NCBI GenBank assembly: GCA_963977525.1
Contig: CAXBPC010000019.1
Location: 7,381 to 71,380 of the forward strand
Origin: Ancylomarina sp963977525
Lineage (GTDB): Bacteria > Bacteroidota > Bacteroidia > Bacteroidales > Marinifilaceae
Length of the DNA: 64,000 nucleotides
Reading direction: 5' to 3'
A program made the translations under genes and the position numbers. The notes below the pieces were generated by a model. The model was given only the letters and a program-made list of their open reading frames with translations. It was not told the origin of the DNA and ran no database searches. Positions 35,588 to 45,007 of the stretch are shown here, piece by piece; the stretch's first letter is position 1; every line of letters starts with the position of its first letter.

Positions 35588-37798
35588 ATGAAAAATTTCA
35601 AGCAATTGCTTGCCTTAGGCCTATTCTTATGCCTTTCGATTTCATTACTTGCTCAGCAAGGTGAGAAAAAAATCAGCATGGAAGATATCATGCTACATCG
35701 CACTTTCGGGCAAAAATCTGTACATGGTCTTCGTTCTATGAACGACGGCATTCACTACACAACACTAGAGGCTGGTGGTACTAAAATAGTGAAGTATGCT
35801 TATGCAACTGGAAAAGCAGTAGCAACTCTTTTAGATTTAAACGAATTAAAATCAGAAGAATTAAAAACAAGCTTTGATTACGCGTTTAACGCTGATGAAA
35901 GCCGTATTTTATTAATGACTGATCGCGAGCGTATCTACAGACGTTCATTTACAGCAAACTACTTTATCTTTAGCTTTAAGAATAAAGACCTTAAACCTCT
36001 TTCAAAAAATGGGAAGCAACGTTTAGCTACTTTCTCTCCTGACGGAAGACGTATTGCCTTTGTTCGCGACAACAATATCTTTATTCACAATATTGCCTTT
36101 GGTTCAGAAAGTAAGGTTACTAAGGATGGCGAATTCAATAAAATTCAGAACGGTACACCTGACTGGGTTTACGAAGAGGAATTTGAATTCAACAAGGCAT
36201 TTGAATGGTCTCCAGATAGCAAGTCTCTTGCTTATATGAAATTCGACGAAAGCGAAGTTCCAATGTTCAACATGAACAAATTTGAAGGTATGTATCCTCA
36301 GGTTAAAGGGAATGCTTTATATCCTGAGAACTACACTTACAAATACCCTAAAGCTGGTGAGAAAAATTCCGTTGTTGAGGTTTACGTTTATGATGTAAAC
36401 GACCGACTGACTAAAAAGATGGACGTAGGTTCGGAAACAGATCAGTATATACCACGTATCAAATGGACGGCTGACGCTAAAATCTTAAGCATTTGTCGTC
36501 TTAATCGTCACCAGAATAAATTAGACATTCTATTAGCTAACTCGAAAACAGGTAAAACATCTACTTTACTTACCGAGGAAAACAAATACTATGTTGACAG
36601 TAACACCCTAGATGATCTAACTTTCTTAGCAGATAATAAACATTTCATTTTCTCTAGCGAAAGAGATGCTTATCTTCATTTATATCTATTTGATATGAAT
36701 GGTGAGCAAATTCAACAAATCACAAAAGGAGAATGGGATTTGACTGAATTCATTGGTTATGACATGAAAAAGAAGATTTGTTACTACCAATCGGCAGAAG
36801 TATCGCCAATGGAACGCAATATCTATTCTATCAAACTAAATGGAACATCAAAAAAGAATCTAACTCCTGCAAAAGGAACCAACGGAGCTTCTTTCTCAAA
36901 AGGCTTCAAATATTTCATTAACGACTTCTCAAGCGTTTCACAAGCAAAAACAGTTAGCCTTTATAATGCGAAAGCAAAGTTAATTCGTACTCTTGAAGAC
37001 AATAGCGAATTAGTTGAAAAGTTAAAAGACTATCAGTTTACAACTAAAGAATTTATCCAGTTACCTGCAGCTGATGAATTAACTCAACTGAATGCTTGGA
37101 TCATTAAGCCTTTCGACTTCGATCCATCAAAGAAATACCCTGTTTTAATGACTCAGTATAGTGGACCTAACTCTCAGAAAGTTTTAAACAAATGGGGAAT
37201 TGATTGGTACAACTACCTTGCTCAAGAAGGTTATATCGTTGTTTGTGTTGATCCTAGAGGAACTGGTGCTAGAGGGGAACTTTTCCGTAAGTGCACTTAC
37301 ATGCAATTAGGCCGTCTTGAGTCTGACGATCAAATTTCAGCAGCTAAAGCTTTAGCTAAAAAAGACTTTATCGACGAAGATAGAATTGCAATTTGGGGAT
37401 GGAGCTATGGTGGTTTCATGTCATCACTTTGTTTAGAAAAAGGCAGCGATGTATTTAAATCGGCAATCGCAATTGCTCCTGTTACAAACTGGCGTTATTA
37501 CGACAGTGTGTACACTGAGCGTTTCATGAGAACTCCAGCTGAGAATCCATCAGGTTACGATGATAATTCACCTATCAATCACGCTGACAAATTGAAAGGC
37601 AATTTATTATTATGCCATGGTACAGCTGATGATAATGTACATATACAAAACACATATGAGTTTTCTGAGCGATTAGTACAAGCAAACAAGCAATTCGAGA
37701 TGCAGATATACACAAACCGTAATCATAGTATTTATGGTGGAGTAACTCGTTTACACCTTTATAACAGATTCAATAAATTCTTGAAAGACAATTTATAG
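35588..37798 (+). CDS. Dipeptidyl peptidase IV (S9B)
   Basis: 736 residues. A signal peptide (LLALGLFLCLSISLLAQ, cut near residue 23) sends it to the periplasm or outer face. An N-terminal beta-propeller with repeated SPDGRRIAF/WSPDSKSLAY-type blades includes the conserved EE substrate motif (DWVYEEEF). The C-terminal alpha/beta-hydrolase has GWSYGGF (Ser), HGTADDNV (Asp) and NRNHSIYGG (His). The enzyme removes Xaa-Pro dipeptides from peptides, so it helps use proline-rich protein. It is monocistronic, with its own strong hairpin terminator. Confidence 0.95.
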   Translation: MKNFKQLLALGLFLCLSISLLAQQGEKKISMEDIMLHRTFGQKSVHGLRSMNDGIHYTTLEAGGTKIVKYAYATGKAVATLLDLNELKSEELKTSFDYAFNADESRILLMTDRERIYRRSFTANYFIFSFKNKDLKPLSKNGKQRLATFSPDGRRIAFVRDNNIFIHNIAFGSESKVTKDGEFNKIQNGTPDWVYEEEFEFNKAFEWSPDSKSLAYMKFDESEVPMFNMNKFEGMYPQVKGNALYPENYTYKYPKAGEKNSVVEVYVYDVNDRLTKKMDVGSETDQYIPRIKWTADAKILSICRLNRHQNKLDILLANSKTGKTSTLLTEENKYYVDSNTLDDLTFLADNKHFIFSSERDAYLHLYLFDMNGEQIQQITKGEWDLTEFIGYDMKKKICYYQSAEVSPMERNIYSIKLNGTSKKNLTPAKGTNGASFSKGFKYFINDFSSVSQAKTVSLYNAKAKLIRTLEDNSELVEKLKDYQFTTKEFIQLPAADELTQLNAWIIKPFDFDPSKKYPVLMTQYSGPNSQKVLNKWGIDWYNYLAQEGYIVVCVDPRGTGARGELFRKCTYMQLGRLESDDQISAAKALAKKDFIDEDRIAIWGWSYGGFMSSLCLEKGSDVFKSAIAIAPVTNWRYYDSVYTERFMRTPAENPSGYDDNSPINHADKLKGNLLLCHGTADDNVHIQNTYEFSERLVQANKQFEMQIYTNRNHSIYGGVTRLHLYNRFNKFLKDNL

Positions 37799-37814
37799 AA
37801 TTTCAAAAGCATCT

Positions 37815-37849
37815 AAAAAGAGCTTATTCCAATGGGATAAGCTCTTTTG
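37815..37849 (+). terminator. Terminator of the DPP IV gene
   Basis: AAAAGAGCTTAT...ATAAGCTCTTTT forms a stem of at least 12 bp ending in a short T-run. Confidence 0.8.
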
Positions 37850-38233
37850 CATCCGTATCCAATACGGGCATTAAAGCTTTTATTTATTCTTATTATCAGA
37901 TAGTTATTGTCATGACATATTGAGTTTATAAGCATTAACAATAAGCACATTTTGATTTATGATTAAACATCATGCCTTTATAAAAAAAAGGTCTTGATGT
38001 TAATAGAAAAAAGCTTAGGTGTTTTTTTTAAAAGACTTAGATGTTTTTCAAAAAAAGCTTAGATATTTTTCAAAAAGGCTTAGATGTTTTTTAAAAACAC
38101 CTTGATCTTTCTACCCCGAGAGTTAAAGCACTCTAAATATTTTAGTCAGATACAAGATTCAACATCGCACAAACACTTCTCTAAAAGCAATTTCGAGTCA
38201 ATACGACTCAGTCTATTTACAAAAACAATTGAA
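37850..38233. other. Intergenic region between DPP IV and tilS
   Basis: About 380 bp without a supported gene. Its centre is the A/T-tract repeat array at 37982-38110. ORFs here are short, low-complexity and lack any recognisable protein signature. Confidence 0.6.
37982..38110. repeat. Imperfect tandem repeat of about 21 bp with A- and T-tracts
   Basis: Four clear units at 38007-38029, 38030-38049, 38050-38071 and 38072-38092, with weaker flanking copies at 37982-38001 and 38093-38110. Each unit is an A4-7 tract, a core near GCTTAGATG, and a T5-8 tract, often closed by C. The core varies (AGCTTAGG, GACTTAG, GGCTTAG). The period of 20-23 bp is about two helical turns. Confidence 0.75.
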
Positions 38234-39562
38234 TTAATTCACCACAATCTGTATTTCACAAATCGATTTGGTCTCCTTCTTTATTTTATAACGATTATCC
38301 ATTCTATGACCAAGCAGCCATACAATATCATTACCTGAAACGAGAAGCCAAGCATTTTCTTTATCGGTCAAAGAGAATTTATTGTCGATAAAATAATCCG
38401 AAACTTTCTTTCTTCCTTTCATTCCGATAGGATGAAAAACATCGCCTTCCTGCCACTTTCTTAGTTTCAATGGGAAATTTAACTTAGCAGCATCGAAACA
38501 TGCTATTTGTGGATTGATTGAAAACTTGAAATCAGAAGGCTTATTAAAAACATGACAATCAAATATTTTTTCATTGATCTGAATAGATTCATTCTCTGAA
38601 AGCTGATACTCCCCACTTTCTTTCTCAAGTTTTTTAGATAAAATAAGATACTCTCGATCACGGAGAATCTGATATTCCTCTGAATAGAACAATTTACCTG
38701 AAATGGCATCTAAAGATTCAATGATATTAATTACATCTCTAGAGTGGAAACCATAAGGTTTTAACAATTCAAACAGGTGAGAATTATTAGCTGGTATTTT
38801 TTTTAGTTCGGAGACAGAGATTAGCAATTGCTGATCTTTCTCCTCAACGAAGCTTAATTTCTTTTCTTTAATCTCATTATTATAAATCAGTTCAACATCA
38901 GAAAAACGAGCTACATTTTCATTCATTGTTTTCTGAATACTGGGATTTATTTCTTGAAGAACAGGAATAATTTGATGACGAATTTTGTTTCTGACAAAAT
39001 CGGTTTGAGCATTTGTATAGTCTTCTCTAAAGCTCAATTCATTTTCAATAGTATAAGCTTTAAGTTCCTCTCTCGAAAAAGACAGAAGAGGACGAACCAG
39101 ATGTCCCTTTTTCGCTTTGATCCCTGTCAAGCCATGAATACCTGTGCCACGTGCCAGATTAATCAAAACCGTTTCAATCACATCATCGGCATGATGAGCT
39201 GTTAGAATATATTTGCATTCTTTTTCCTTACGGATTTTATTAAACCATTCGTAACGTAAATCACGTGCTGCCATCTCAATAGAAATACGATTCTCTTCAG
39301 CAAAAGTAGTGGTATCAAAAGCTATAGAATGAAAAGGGTAATTGTATGTCTCAGCCAATTTTTGAACAAAAGCCACATCACCTTCAGAATCTTCACCCCT
39401 CAACCGAAAATTACAATGAGCTACAACACAGTCCATCTCCATCTTAAATAGTAAGTGCAACAAAGCAATAGAATCAAGACCACCACTAACCGCAATTAAT
39501 AGCTTTTCGTTTCTTCCGAATAACTCTTCCTTTTCAATATGACGAATTAATTTTCTTAGCAT
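38234..39562 (-). CDS. tilS: tRNA(Ile)-lysidine synthase
   Basis: 442 residues. The PP-loop ATP-binding motif SGGLDSIALLHLL lies near residue 26, with LTAHHADDVIET and GIHGLTGI further on. The C-terminal part holds the TilS tRNA-binding domains (RKWQEGDVFHPIGMKGRKK). The enzyme makes lysidine at C34 of the tRNA-Ile that reads AUA and is essential in most bacteria. It starts 8 bases after pabB ends, so the two are probably co-transcribed. The abundant use of AUA codons in this genome makes the enzyme important. Confidence 0.96.
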   Translation of the reverse strand: MLRKLIRHIEKEELFGRNEKLLIAVSGGLDSIALLHLLFKMEMDCVVAHCNFRLRGEDSEGDVAFVQKLAETYNYPFHSIAFDTTTFAEENRISIEMAARDLRYEWFNKIRKEKECKYILTAHHADDVIETVLINLARGTGIHGLTGIKAKKGHLVRPLLSFSREELKAYTIENELSFREDYTNAQTDFVRNKIRHQIIPVLQEINPSIQKTMNENVARFSDVELIYNNEIKEKKLSFVEEKDQQLLISVSELKKIPANNSHLFELLKPYGFHSRDVINIIESLDAISGKLFYSEEYQILRDREYLILSKKLEKESGEYQLSENESIQINEKIFDCHVFNKPSDFKFSINPQIACFDAAKLNFPLKLRKWQEGDVFHPIGMKGRKKVSDYFIDNKFSLTDKENAWLLVSGNDIVWLLGHRMDNRYKIKKETKSICEIQIVVN

Positions 39563-39570
39563 CTCTATTC

Positions 39571-40884
39571 TTAGTTATTTCCCAAAACCTGCTTAATTGC
39601 TTTAGCTTTCAACAAGCATTCTTCGTATTCCTTTTCAGGATCAGATTGCATGGTTATTGCTCCTCCAACCATAAACGAAAGATAATCATCTTTAGCATTA
39701 TATTGTATGCTGCGAATCACAACATTAAAATCAAAATCGGCATCAGGTGTAATATAACCAACTGCTGCTGAAAATAAACCACGCTTGGTCACCTCATATT
39801 TCTCTATCAATTTCATAGCACGAACCTTAGGAGCCCCTGTCATCGATCCCATTGGGAAAGAATGCTTTATGCAATCCACAAAATGGATATCTTCTCTCAA
39901 TTCAGATACAACCGTAGATATCATTTGATGAACTTGTGGAAAAGTGTAAATACCACAAAGTTCTTCCACTTTAACTGTCCCTTTTGCTGCAGTTCTTGAT
40001 AAATCGTTGCGAACCAAATCCACAATCATAACATTCTCAGCTCTTTCTTTAGGGTCTGAAAACAGGAAGTCTTTAATCTGATTATCCTCATCTGGCGTCT
40101 CACCTCTTTTAGCTGTTCCTTTTATAGGTTGAGAGATGATTTTTGATCCTTGCTTCTTAATATATCGTTCTGGAGATGCAGATAAAAGAAATTTATCACC
40201 TAAAGAGAAATAGCATGAATAAGGTGTAGGAGAAACCTCACGTAATCTTCTATAAGTTTCTACTGGATTAATCTGTGTATTTTCAGCAAAAAATTCCTGA
40301 CAGAAATTTACTTCATAAATATCACCTAATCGGATATGGTTTTTCAAGGCAATTACAGCCTCAAGATATTCATCTTTGCTTATACGATGTTGAATGTTTG
40401 AAACTTGGGTAGTTTGAATTTGATCTACTTTCGTAGACAAAATTTGTTCAACTAACTCCTTTGCCTCTTCCTCTGTATTTTCTTTTTCATGATAGTGAAC
40501 CTCTAATTGATCTTCTTTTAGAGCCAATACCCATCTTGGTTGAAAAAAATAAAGTCCTGGCATTTTCACACCATCAAAATTCTCAGAAGAAAGATCCTCC
40601 AGTTCATTTTTCAGATCGTAAGTCATAAAACCAAACCACCAATCCTGATTGGCATCATACGTTCGTCTCAATGTATCAAAGCAGTCCTCATCAACTTGAA
40701 TCTCGCTTAAAGCATCAACGCCAGCAAGCAGTTCATATGAATTGTATTCCTTTTTCGAATTCGCCTTTTTATTAACATCATGACTATCGAGAATAGCAAG
40801 TCTATTAAACTGCTTAGCCCATAGCAATAATTGCTCTTTAAATTTGGCGGTATCCGATACATGAGAACTTAAGATTTTACGCAT
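39571..40884 (-). CDS. pabB: Aminodeoxychorismate synthase component I
   Basis: 437 residues of the chorismate-binding family. The motifs SQPIKGTAKRG, IVDLVRNDLSR and SFPMGSMTGAPK are those of PabB/TrpE; PIKGT is the PabB-type signature (TrpE usually has PIAGT). With a glutaminase partner, it makes 4-amino-4-deoxychorismate for p-aminobenzoate and folate. No glutaminase or lyase gene is next to it. It precedes tilS. A 6-bp inverted repeat ATGCAA/TTGCAT lies at 40905-40920, just upstream of the start. Confidence 0.9.
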   Translation of the reverse strand: MRKILSSHVSDTAKFKEQLLLWAKQFNRLAILDSHDVNKKANSKKEYNSYELLAGVDALSEIQVDEDCFDTLRRTYDANQDWWFGFMTYDLKNELEDLSSENFDGVKMPGLYFFQPRWVLALKEDQLEVHYHEKENTEEEAKELVEQILSTKVDQIQTTQVSNIQHRISKDEYLEAVIALKNHIRLGDIYEVNFCQEFFAENTQINPVETYRRLREVSPTPYSCYFSLGDKFLLSASPERYIKKQGSKIISQPIKGTAKRGETPDEDNQIKDFLFSDPKERAENVMIVDLVRNDLSRTAAKGTVKVEELCGIYTFPQVHQMISTVVSELREDIHFVDCIKHSFPMGSMTGAPKVRAMKLIEKYEVTKRGLFSAAVGYITPDADFDFNVVIRSIQYNAKDDYLSFMVGGAITMQSDPEKEYEECLLKAKAIKQVLGNN

Positions 40885-41016
40885 GGCGCAAATTTAAGGA
40901 AAAGATGCAAAGAATTGCATGTCCATAATAAAATAGGAAGATTATAAGGACAACATTTACGAATTAGATTTTAGTAATTCAAATAAATAAACATTGGATA
41001 ATTCAAATAAGGAACT

Positions 41017-43437
41017 CTAATCAGATTGTGAATACACCTCTTGTCTTTTTCCTAGAAATCGTTGTATTAATGACATCAACTCTTTTTTCTTGATTGGCTT
41101 GGTAATATATCCGTTACAACCGACTTCAATTCCCTTTTCCTCATCACCTGAAAGTGCAAAAGCTGTCTGAGAAATTATAACAACTTCTTGGTTGAATTCA
41201 CGTATTTTTCTTGTCGCTTCATATCCATCCATTTCTGGCATCTTAATATCCATAAATACCAAATCAAGATCAGGATTATTAAGACAAATCTCAATGGCTT
41301 CAAATCCATTTCTAGCATGTAAAATTTCTCGACTTATTTTTCTCAAAATTATTCTTAAAAGCAAAGCAGACTCTTCATGATCTTCGACTACTAATATTTT
41401 TAGATTATTAATTTTATTATCCAATTCATTATAGGCAGTCTCATTAAGACCACTATTTAACTCTTGAAACTTGGAATCACATGGTATTGTAAAATAAAAG
41501 GTTGAACCTTTTCCTTTTTCACTCTCAACACTCAGATTTCCACCAAGCATCTCGACATAAGCTTTGGAAATAGATAAACCTAAACCTGCTCCTTGACGGG
41601 CATCCTTATCTGCGATATCTTCTTGAACAAAGTGCTTAAAAACCGCTTCCTGTTGATCCTTTTCAATCCCTATACCTGTATCTTTCACATAAAACTCAAA
41701 ACAGGCATTTTTATGAATATAGCCAAAGTCAATTGAACCTTCGTCACTATACTTAATAGCATTTTTCACAAGGTTTGTAAGTATTGCAAATAACTTTTCA
41801 CGATCGATCTTTATAAATGCCTCTTCCAATGGTAACGAATTGCTATATGTTAACGTCATCCCCTTAGCTTCAACTTCGGGCTTAAAAAAAGTATAGATAT
41901 ATTCAATTTGTTCGTTAATATTCGATTCTATAATATTGACTTCCATCAAACCTGCTTCTATTTTAGAAATATCAATAATATCATTAATGATATTGAGCAT
42001 ACGCATACCACTATTCTCAATTATTCGAATATAATCTTGCTGTTTTTCATTATTTAAATCGGGTTCTTTTAACAGATCAGCAAAACCAAGTATGCCATTC
42101 ATTGGAGTACGAATCTCATGACTCATATTGGCAAGGAAAGCTGATTTTAATTCATCACTTTTTTCAGCTTTTTCCTTAGCTGTAATTAATTCAATCTCAT
42201 GTAATTTCCTCTCGGTAATATCTTTTGCCATCGAAATAATAAGCCTTCTTCCATCTTCAAAACTTCCTAAAGGAGCTGAACTGAAATCCCAAATAATTTT
42301 CTCTCCCCAAGAAGTAAAGATCTTATACTCTCCCTCTTTGATTCTACTATTAATAAAATACGACTCACCAGTATATCTTTTTTCTGTACGGTTTTCTTGC
42401 CTAAATGCTCTCGATGTCCAAGCTGAAATAGTTGGTATATCTTCAATAGAGTAGCCAGTTAATCCCGTCCATGTATCATTTATCGATATCACTTCACCAT
42501 CTTCAGCATGTATCATTATTGGGAATGGTGCTGCAATTAATGCACGGCTCAATTTTTCTTCACTCTTCTTCACTTCACTCGTTGCAGTTTTTACTTTAAA
42601 ACGAAGTAAAACGATAAAAAGAATCAATATTGCTAATACAATAGCTACAAAAGAAATTGTATTATTCAACCAAACAGGAAGAACTTGAATTGTACCAACA
42701 TTTTCATGTGACCATTTTTGTCTTGCGACATTATAAACAGAATTACTTCTATATTTCCATTCTTTTAAATAACTATCAAGAATGTCAAGCAAGTAAGCAT
42801 TCTTATTTTTCTTAACTGTAAAATAAATATCAAATGGATTAAACACAATCCCACTTGAACGCAGACTATATTCTCTTGACTTTGGAGCCCCATATGTATT
42901 ATTTACAACTCCAACATCTACCTTCGACGATGCAATTTGTTTAAATACTTTCTCAATATCATTCGTTTCTATAAATTCGCAATCAACCGAAAGCTTTCTT
43001 GTCAATTCTCTTAAATACCAACCATTAATATCATTCTTCATAATGGCTATTCGTTTACCTTTCAGGTCTTGAATACCATCAATTTCTGATTCATCACGAA
43101 CATATACTTCTCCCCAAACTGTGAGTAAAGGTGTGGTAGAATAATCCATATACTTAGCACGCTCCTCGGTAAAAGCAACGCTAACCATCACATCAATCTC
43201 TTCATTTTTTATTCTTCTAAGGCCATCATTCCACGATCCAAAAACATATTCAAACTTGATATTCTCATTCGCTTCAATTTCGCGAAGAGCATCAACATAA
43301 AACCCTTTTATCTCACCATCAACATCTTTAAATATTGCAGGGTAAAAATTAAATGCACCAACTCGAACTACGCTTTGTCCATGTATATCCAGCAATACAA
43401 CTAGAATACAGAATATCATTAGGAAGATCTTTTTCAT
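41017..43437 (-). CDS. Hybrid histidine kinase with a periplasmic amino-acid-binding-type sensor
   Basis: 806 residues from the ATG at 43437; the frame runs upstream to a TTG inside the terminator of the next gene, which is not a start. Domain order: signal peptide (MKKIFLMIFCILVVLLDIHG); a periplasmic solute-binding domain of the family-3 type (VRVGAFNFYPAIFKDVDGEI) to about residue 260; a membrane helix about 275-300; a PAS domain; HisKA with H440 in ANMSHEIRTPMNG; HATPase_c (GAGLGLSISKA); and a receiver domain with D730 in FMDIKMPEMDGYEA. It probably senses a small molecule such as an amino acid. No dedicated response regulator or output gene is adjacent, so it is an orphan whose phosphate may pass to a distant partner. 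Confidence 0.93.
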   Translation of the reverse strand: MKKIFLMIFCILVVLLDIHGQSVVRVGAFNFYPAIFKDVDGEIKGFYVDALREIEANENIKFEYVFGSWNDGLRRIKNEEIDVMVSVAFTEERAKYMDYSTTPLLTVWGEVYVRDESEIDGIQDLKGKRIAIMKNDINGWYLRELTRKLSVDCEFIETNDIEKVFKQIASSKVDVGVVNNTYGAPKSREYSLRSSGIVFNPFDIYFTVKKNKNAYLLDILDSYLKEWKYRSNSVYNVARQKWSHENVGTIQVLPVWLNNTISFVAIVLAILILFIVLLRFKVKTATSEVKKSEEKLSRALIAAPFPIMIHAEDGEVISINDTWTGLTGYSIEDIPTISAWTSRAFRQENRTEKRYTGESYFINSRIKEGEYKIFTSWGEKIIWDFSSAPLGSFEDGRRLIISMAKDITERKLHEIELITAKEKAEKSDELKSAFLANMSHEIRTPMNGILGFADLLKEPDLNNEKQQDYIRIIENSGMRMLNIINDIIDISKIEAGLMEVNIIESNINEQIEYIYTFFKPEVEAKGMTLTYSNSLPLEEAFIKIDREKLFAILTNLVKNAIKYSDEGSIDFGYIHKNACFEFYVKDTGIGIEKDQQEAVFKHFVQEDIADKDARQGAGLGLSISKAYVEMLGGNLSVESEKGKGSTFYFTIPCDSKFQELNSGLNETAYNELDNKINNLKILVVEDHEESALLLRIILRKISREILHARNGFEAIEICLNNPDLDLVFMDIKMPEMDGYEATRKIREFNQEVVIISQTAFALSGDEEKGIEVGCNGYITKPIKKKELMSLIQRFLGKRQEVYSQSD

Positions 43438-43486
43438 TAGGCAAAGTATTTTAAGATACCAATAAATATAACAAATTTTTATGATC

Positions 43487-43519
43487 AAAAAAAAAGGCAA
43501 CCTAATGGTTGCCTTTTTT
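43487..43519 (-). terminator. Terminator of the quinone oxidoreductase gene
   Basis: Perfect 13-bp stem AAAAAAGGCAACC (43490-43502) with GGTTGCCTTTTTT (43507-43519), a 4-nt loop and a T-run on the minus strand. Confidence 0.85.
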
Positions 43520-43540
43520 AGTATTTTTGATTCTTTATTT

Positions 43541-44545
43541 TTACAGTTTTACAATCACAAGACCACGACTTTTTTTACCAATCATCTTATCGATATAAGT
43601 ATCCAGCTCTTCTAAACTCGATTCAATCACGACATTGTTAAGTTTTTCAGAATGCCATTCTTTAGCTAGCATATCCCAAACTTTCTGACGCAGTTTCATT
43701 GGGCAATTTTGAGAATCTATACCAATTAAGCTAACACCTCTCAGTATATAAGGGTATACAGTTCCATCTAAATCTCCAGATCCAATATTACCACAACAAG
43801 TCACATTACCCATTGGTTCACATGCTTTAATAAGTGTCGATAAAATATTTCCACCTACAACATCGATCGCTCCAGCCCACTTAGGTCGAAGTATCGGACG
43901 ACCTGATTGATCATCTGTCTCGGTTTTATCAATTCGACTTGCGGCACCTAACTTTTTAAGAACCTCTTCACCGTCCTTTAAATCGGAAGTTGCAGCAATC
44001 ACTTCGAAACCAAGCTTACTAAGAATAGCTACAGCAGCAGAACCAACACCACCAAGAGCGCCCGTTACAACAACAGGCCCCATTTCGGGAGTTTGACCAG
44101 CATTCAATAAACGCTCTACTGATAATCCTGCTGTAAAACCAGCAGTACCATAAATCATGGCTTGCTTTAGGCTTAAATTCATAGGCTTACGAACCACCCA
44201 ATCAGCTGGAACACGAATGAATTCGCTAAATCCACCATCCGTATTCATACCTAAGTCGTATGAGGTTACTATAACCTCATCACCTTCCTTAAATCGAGAG
44301 TCAGATGATGCTTCGACAATACCAGAAGCATCAATACCTGGTGTATGAGGATAATTACGGGTTACACCTTTATTACCCATGCAAGAAAGGGCATCCTTAT
44401 AGTTAAGAGACGAATATTTAACGCGAACAAGCACATCACCTTCTGGTAAATCAGCCAATTTTCGCTCCTCTATTCTTCTTATATATTTTCCATCTTCTTC
44501 GATTACACGAAGTGCTTTAAAAGTTTGTATCGTTTCCATAATCAT
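43541..44545 (-). CDS. YhdH/YhfP-type quinone oxidoreductase (MDR family)
   Basis: 334 residues from the ATG at 44545 (a second ATG at 44539 is also possible). It is zinc-free medium-chain dehydrogenase type, with NYPHTPGIDASGIV near the N-terminus and the NADPH-binding VVTGALGGVGSAAVAILSKLGF. E. coli YhdH is an NADPH acrylyl-CoA reductase, so electrophilic small molecules or quinones are likely substrates. It is divergent from an HxlR regulator with a palindrome in the 143-bp gap. That arrangement is typical of quinone or aldehyde stress control. Confidence 0.88.
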   Translation of the reverse strand: MIMETIQTFKALRVIEEDGKYIRRIEERKLADLPEGDVLVRVKYSSLNYKDALSCMGNKGVTRNYPHTPGIDASGIVEASSDSRFKEGDEVIVTSYDLGMNTDGGFSEFIRVPADWVVRKPMNLSLKQAMIYGTAGFTAGLSVERLLNAGQTPEMGPVVVTGALGGVGSAAVAILSKLGFEVIAATSDLKDGEEVLKKLGAASRIDKTETDDQSGRPILRPKWAGAIDVVGGNILSTLIKACEPMGNVTCCGNIGSGDLDGTVYPYILRGVSLIGIDSQNCPMKLRQKVWDMLAKEWHSEKLNNVVIESSLEELDTYIDKMIGKKSRGLVIVKL

Positions 44546-44625
44546 TCTCAATTAATTTGTACCAGATAATCCTTATCTTGCAACAAAGCTACAAGCATTT
44601 TAGTTATTAATCAAGAACTTACACT

Positions 44626-44640
44626 TTAGTAGGCTACTAA
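44626..44640. promoter_or_regulatory. Palindromic operator candidate for the HxlR regulator
   Basis: TTAGTAG-G-CTACTAA: a perfect 7-bp inverted repeat with a single central base, midway between the divergent quinone oxidoreductase and hxlR genes. It resembles the TACT-N-AGTA-type sites known for HxlR/YodB regulators. Confidence 0.6.
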
Positions 44641-44688
44641 CATTTTGTTCTGAATTACTGATTACCAACACGTAATATTTTTTTTATT

Positions 44689-45006
44689 TTGAAAAAAGGA
44701 AATTGTCCAATCGATACATTCATCAATTTCGTTAAAGGAAAACGAAAAGCGACCATTATTTTGCACTTAATGCAAGGTACAAAACGCTATAATGAATTGG
44801 TAAAGCTTTTGCCAGACATCAGCGATAGAATGCTAAGCAAAAACTTAAAGGAATTAGAAGAAGCTGGATTGGTGAACCGTAAAGTTTACCCCGAGGTCCC
44901 ACCTAAGGTTGAATACAGTCTCACTCATTTAGGAAAGGAAATTCACCCCATTTTAAAAGCCATGTTTTTAGGTGGTAGATTGTTTGAAAAAAGTTTGGCA
45001 GATTAG
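44689..45006 (+). CDS. HxlR-family transcriptional regulator
   Basis: 105 residues; TTG start, as no ATG precedes the conserved part in frame. The single winged-helix domain reads KRKATIILHLMQGTKRYNEL then DRMLSKNLKELEEAGLVNRK, the HxlR pattern. Cysteine 6 (GNCP) matches the redox-sensing N-terminal Cys of YodB/QorR-type proteins, which respond to quinones and other electrophiles by disulfide or thiol adduct. It is divergent from the quinone oxidoreductase and probably represses it and itself from the palindrome between them. Its stop is one base from the end of the convergent gene. Confidence 0.88.
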   Translation: MKKGNCPIDTFINFVKGKRKATIILHLMQGTKRYNELVKLLPDISDRMLSKNLKELEEAGLVNRKVYPEVPPKVEYSLTHLGKEIHPILKAMFLGGRLFEKSLAD

Positions 45007-45007
45007 T

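Noticed and set aside
37982..38110. A/T repeat array as a CRISPR array or as coding sequence
   Set aside because: Units of about 21 bp abut without spacers, and the short reading frames have no protein-like composition.
40905..40920. ATGCAA-AGAA-TTGCAT inverted repeat before pabB as an operator
   Set aside because: Six-base arms in AT-rich DNA occur by chance, and no regulator gene is adjacent.
43438..43500. Longer N-terminus for the hybrid kinase from a TTG at 43500
   Set aside because: It would begin inside the terminator hairpin of the next gene and put 21 odd residues before a good signal peptide.
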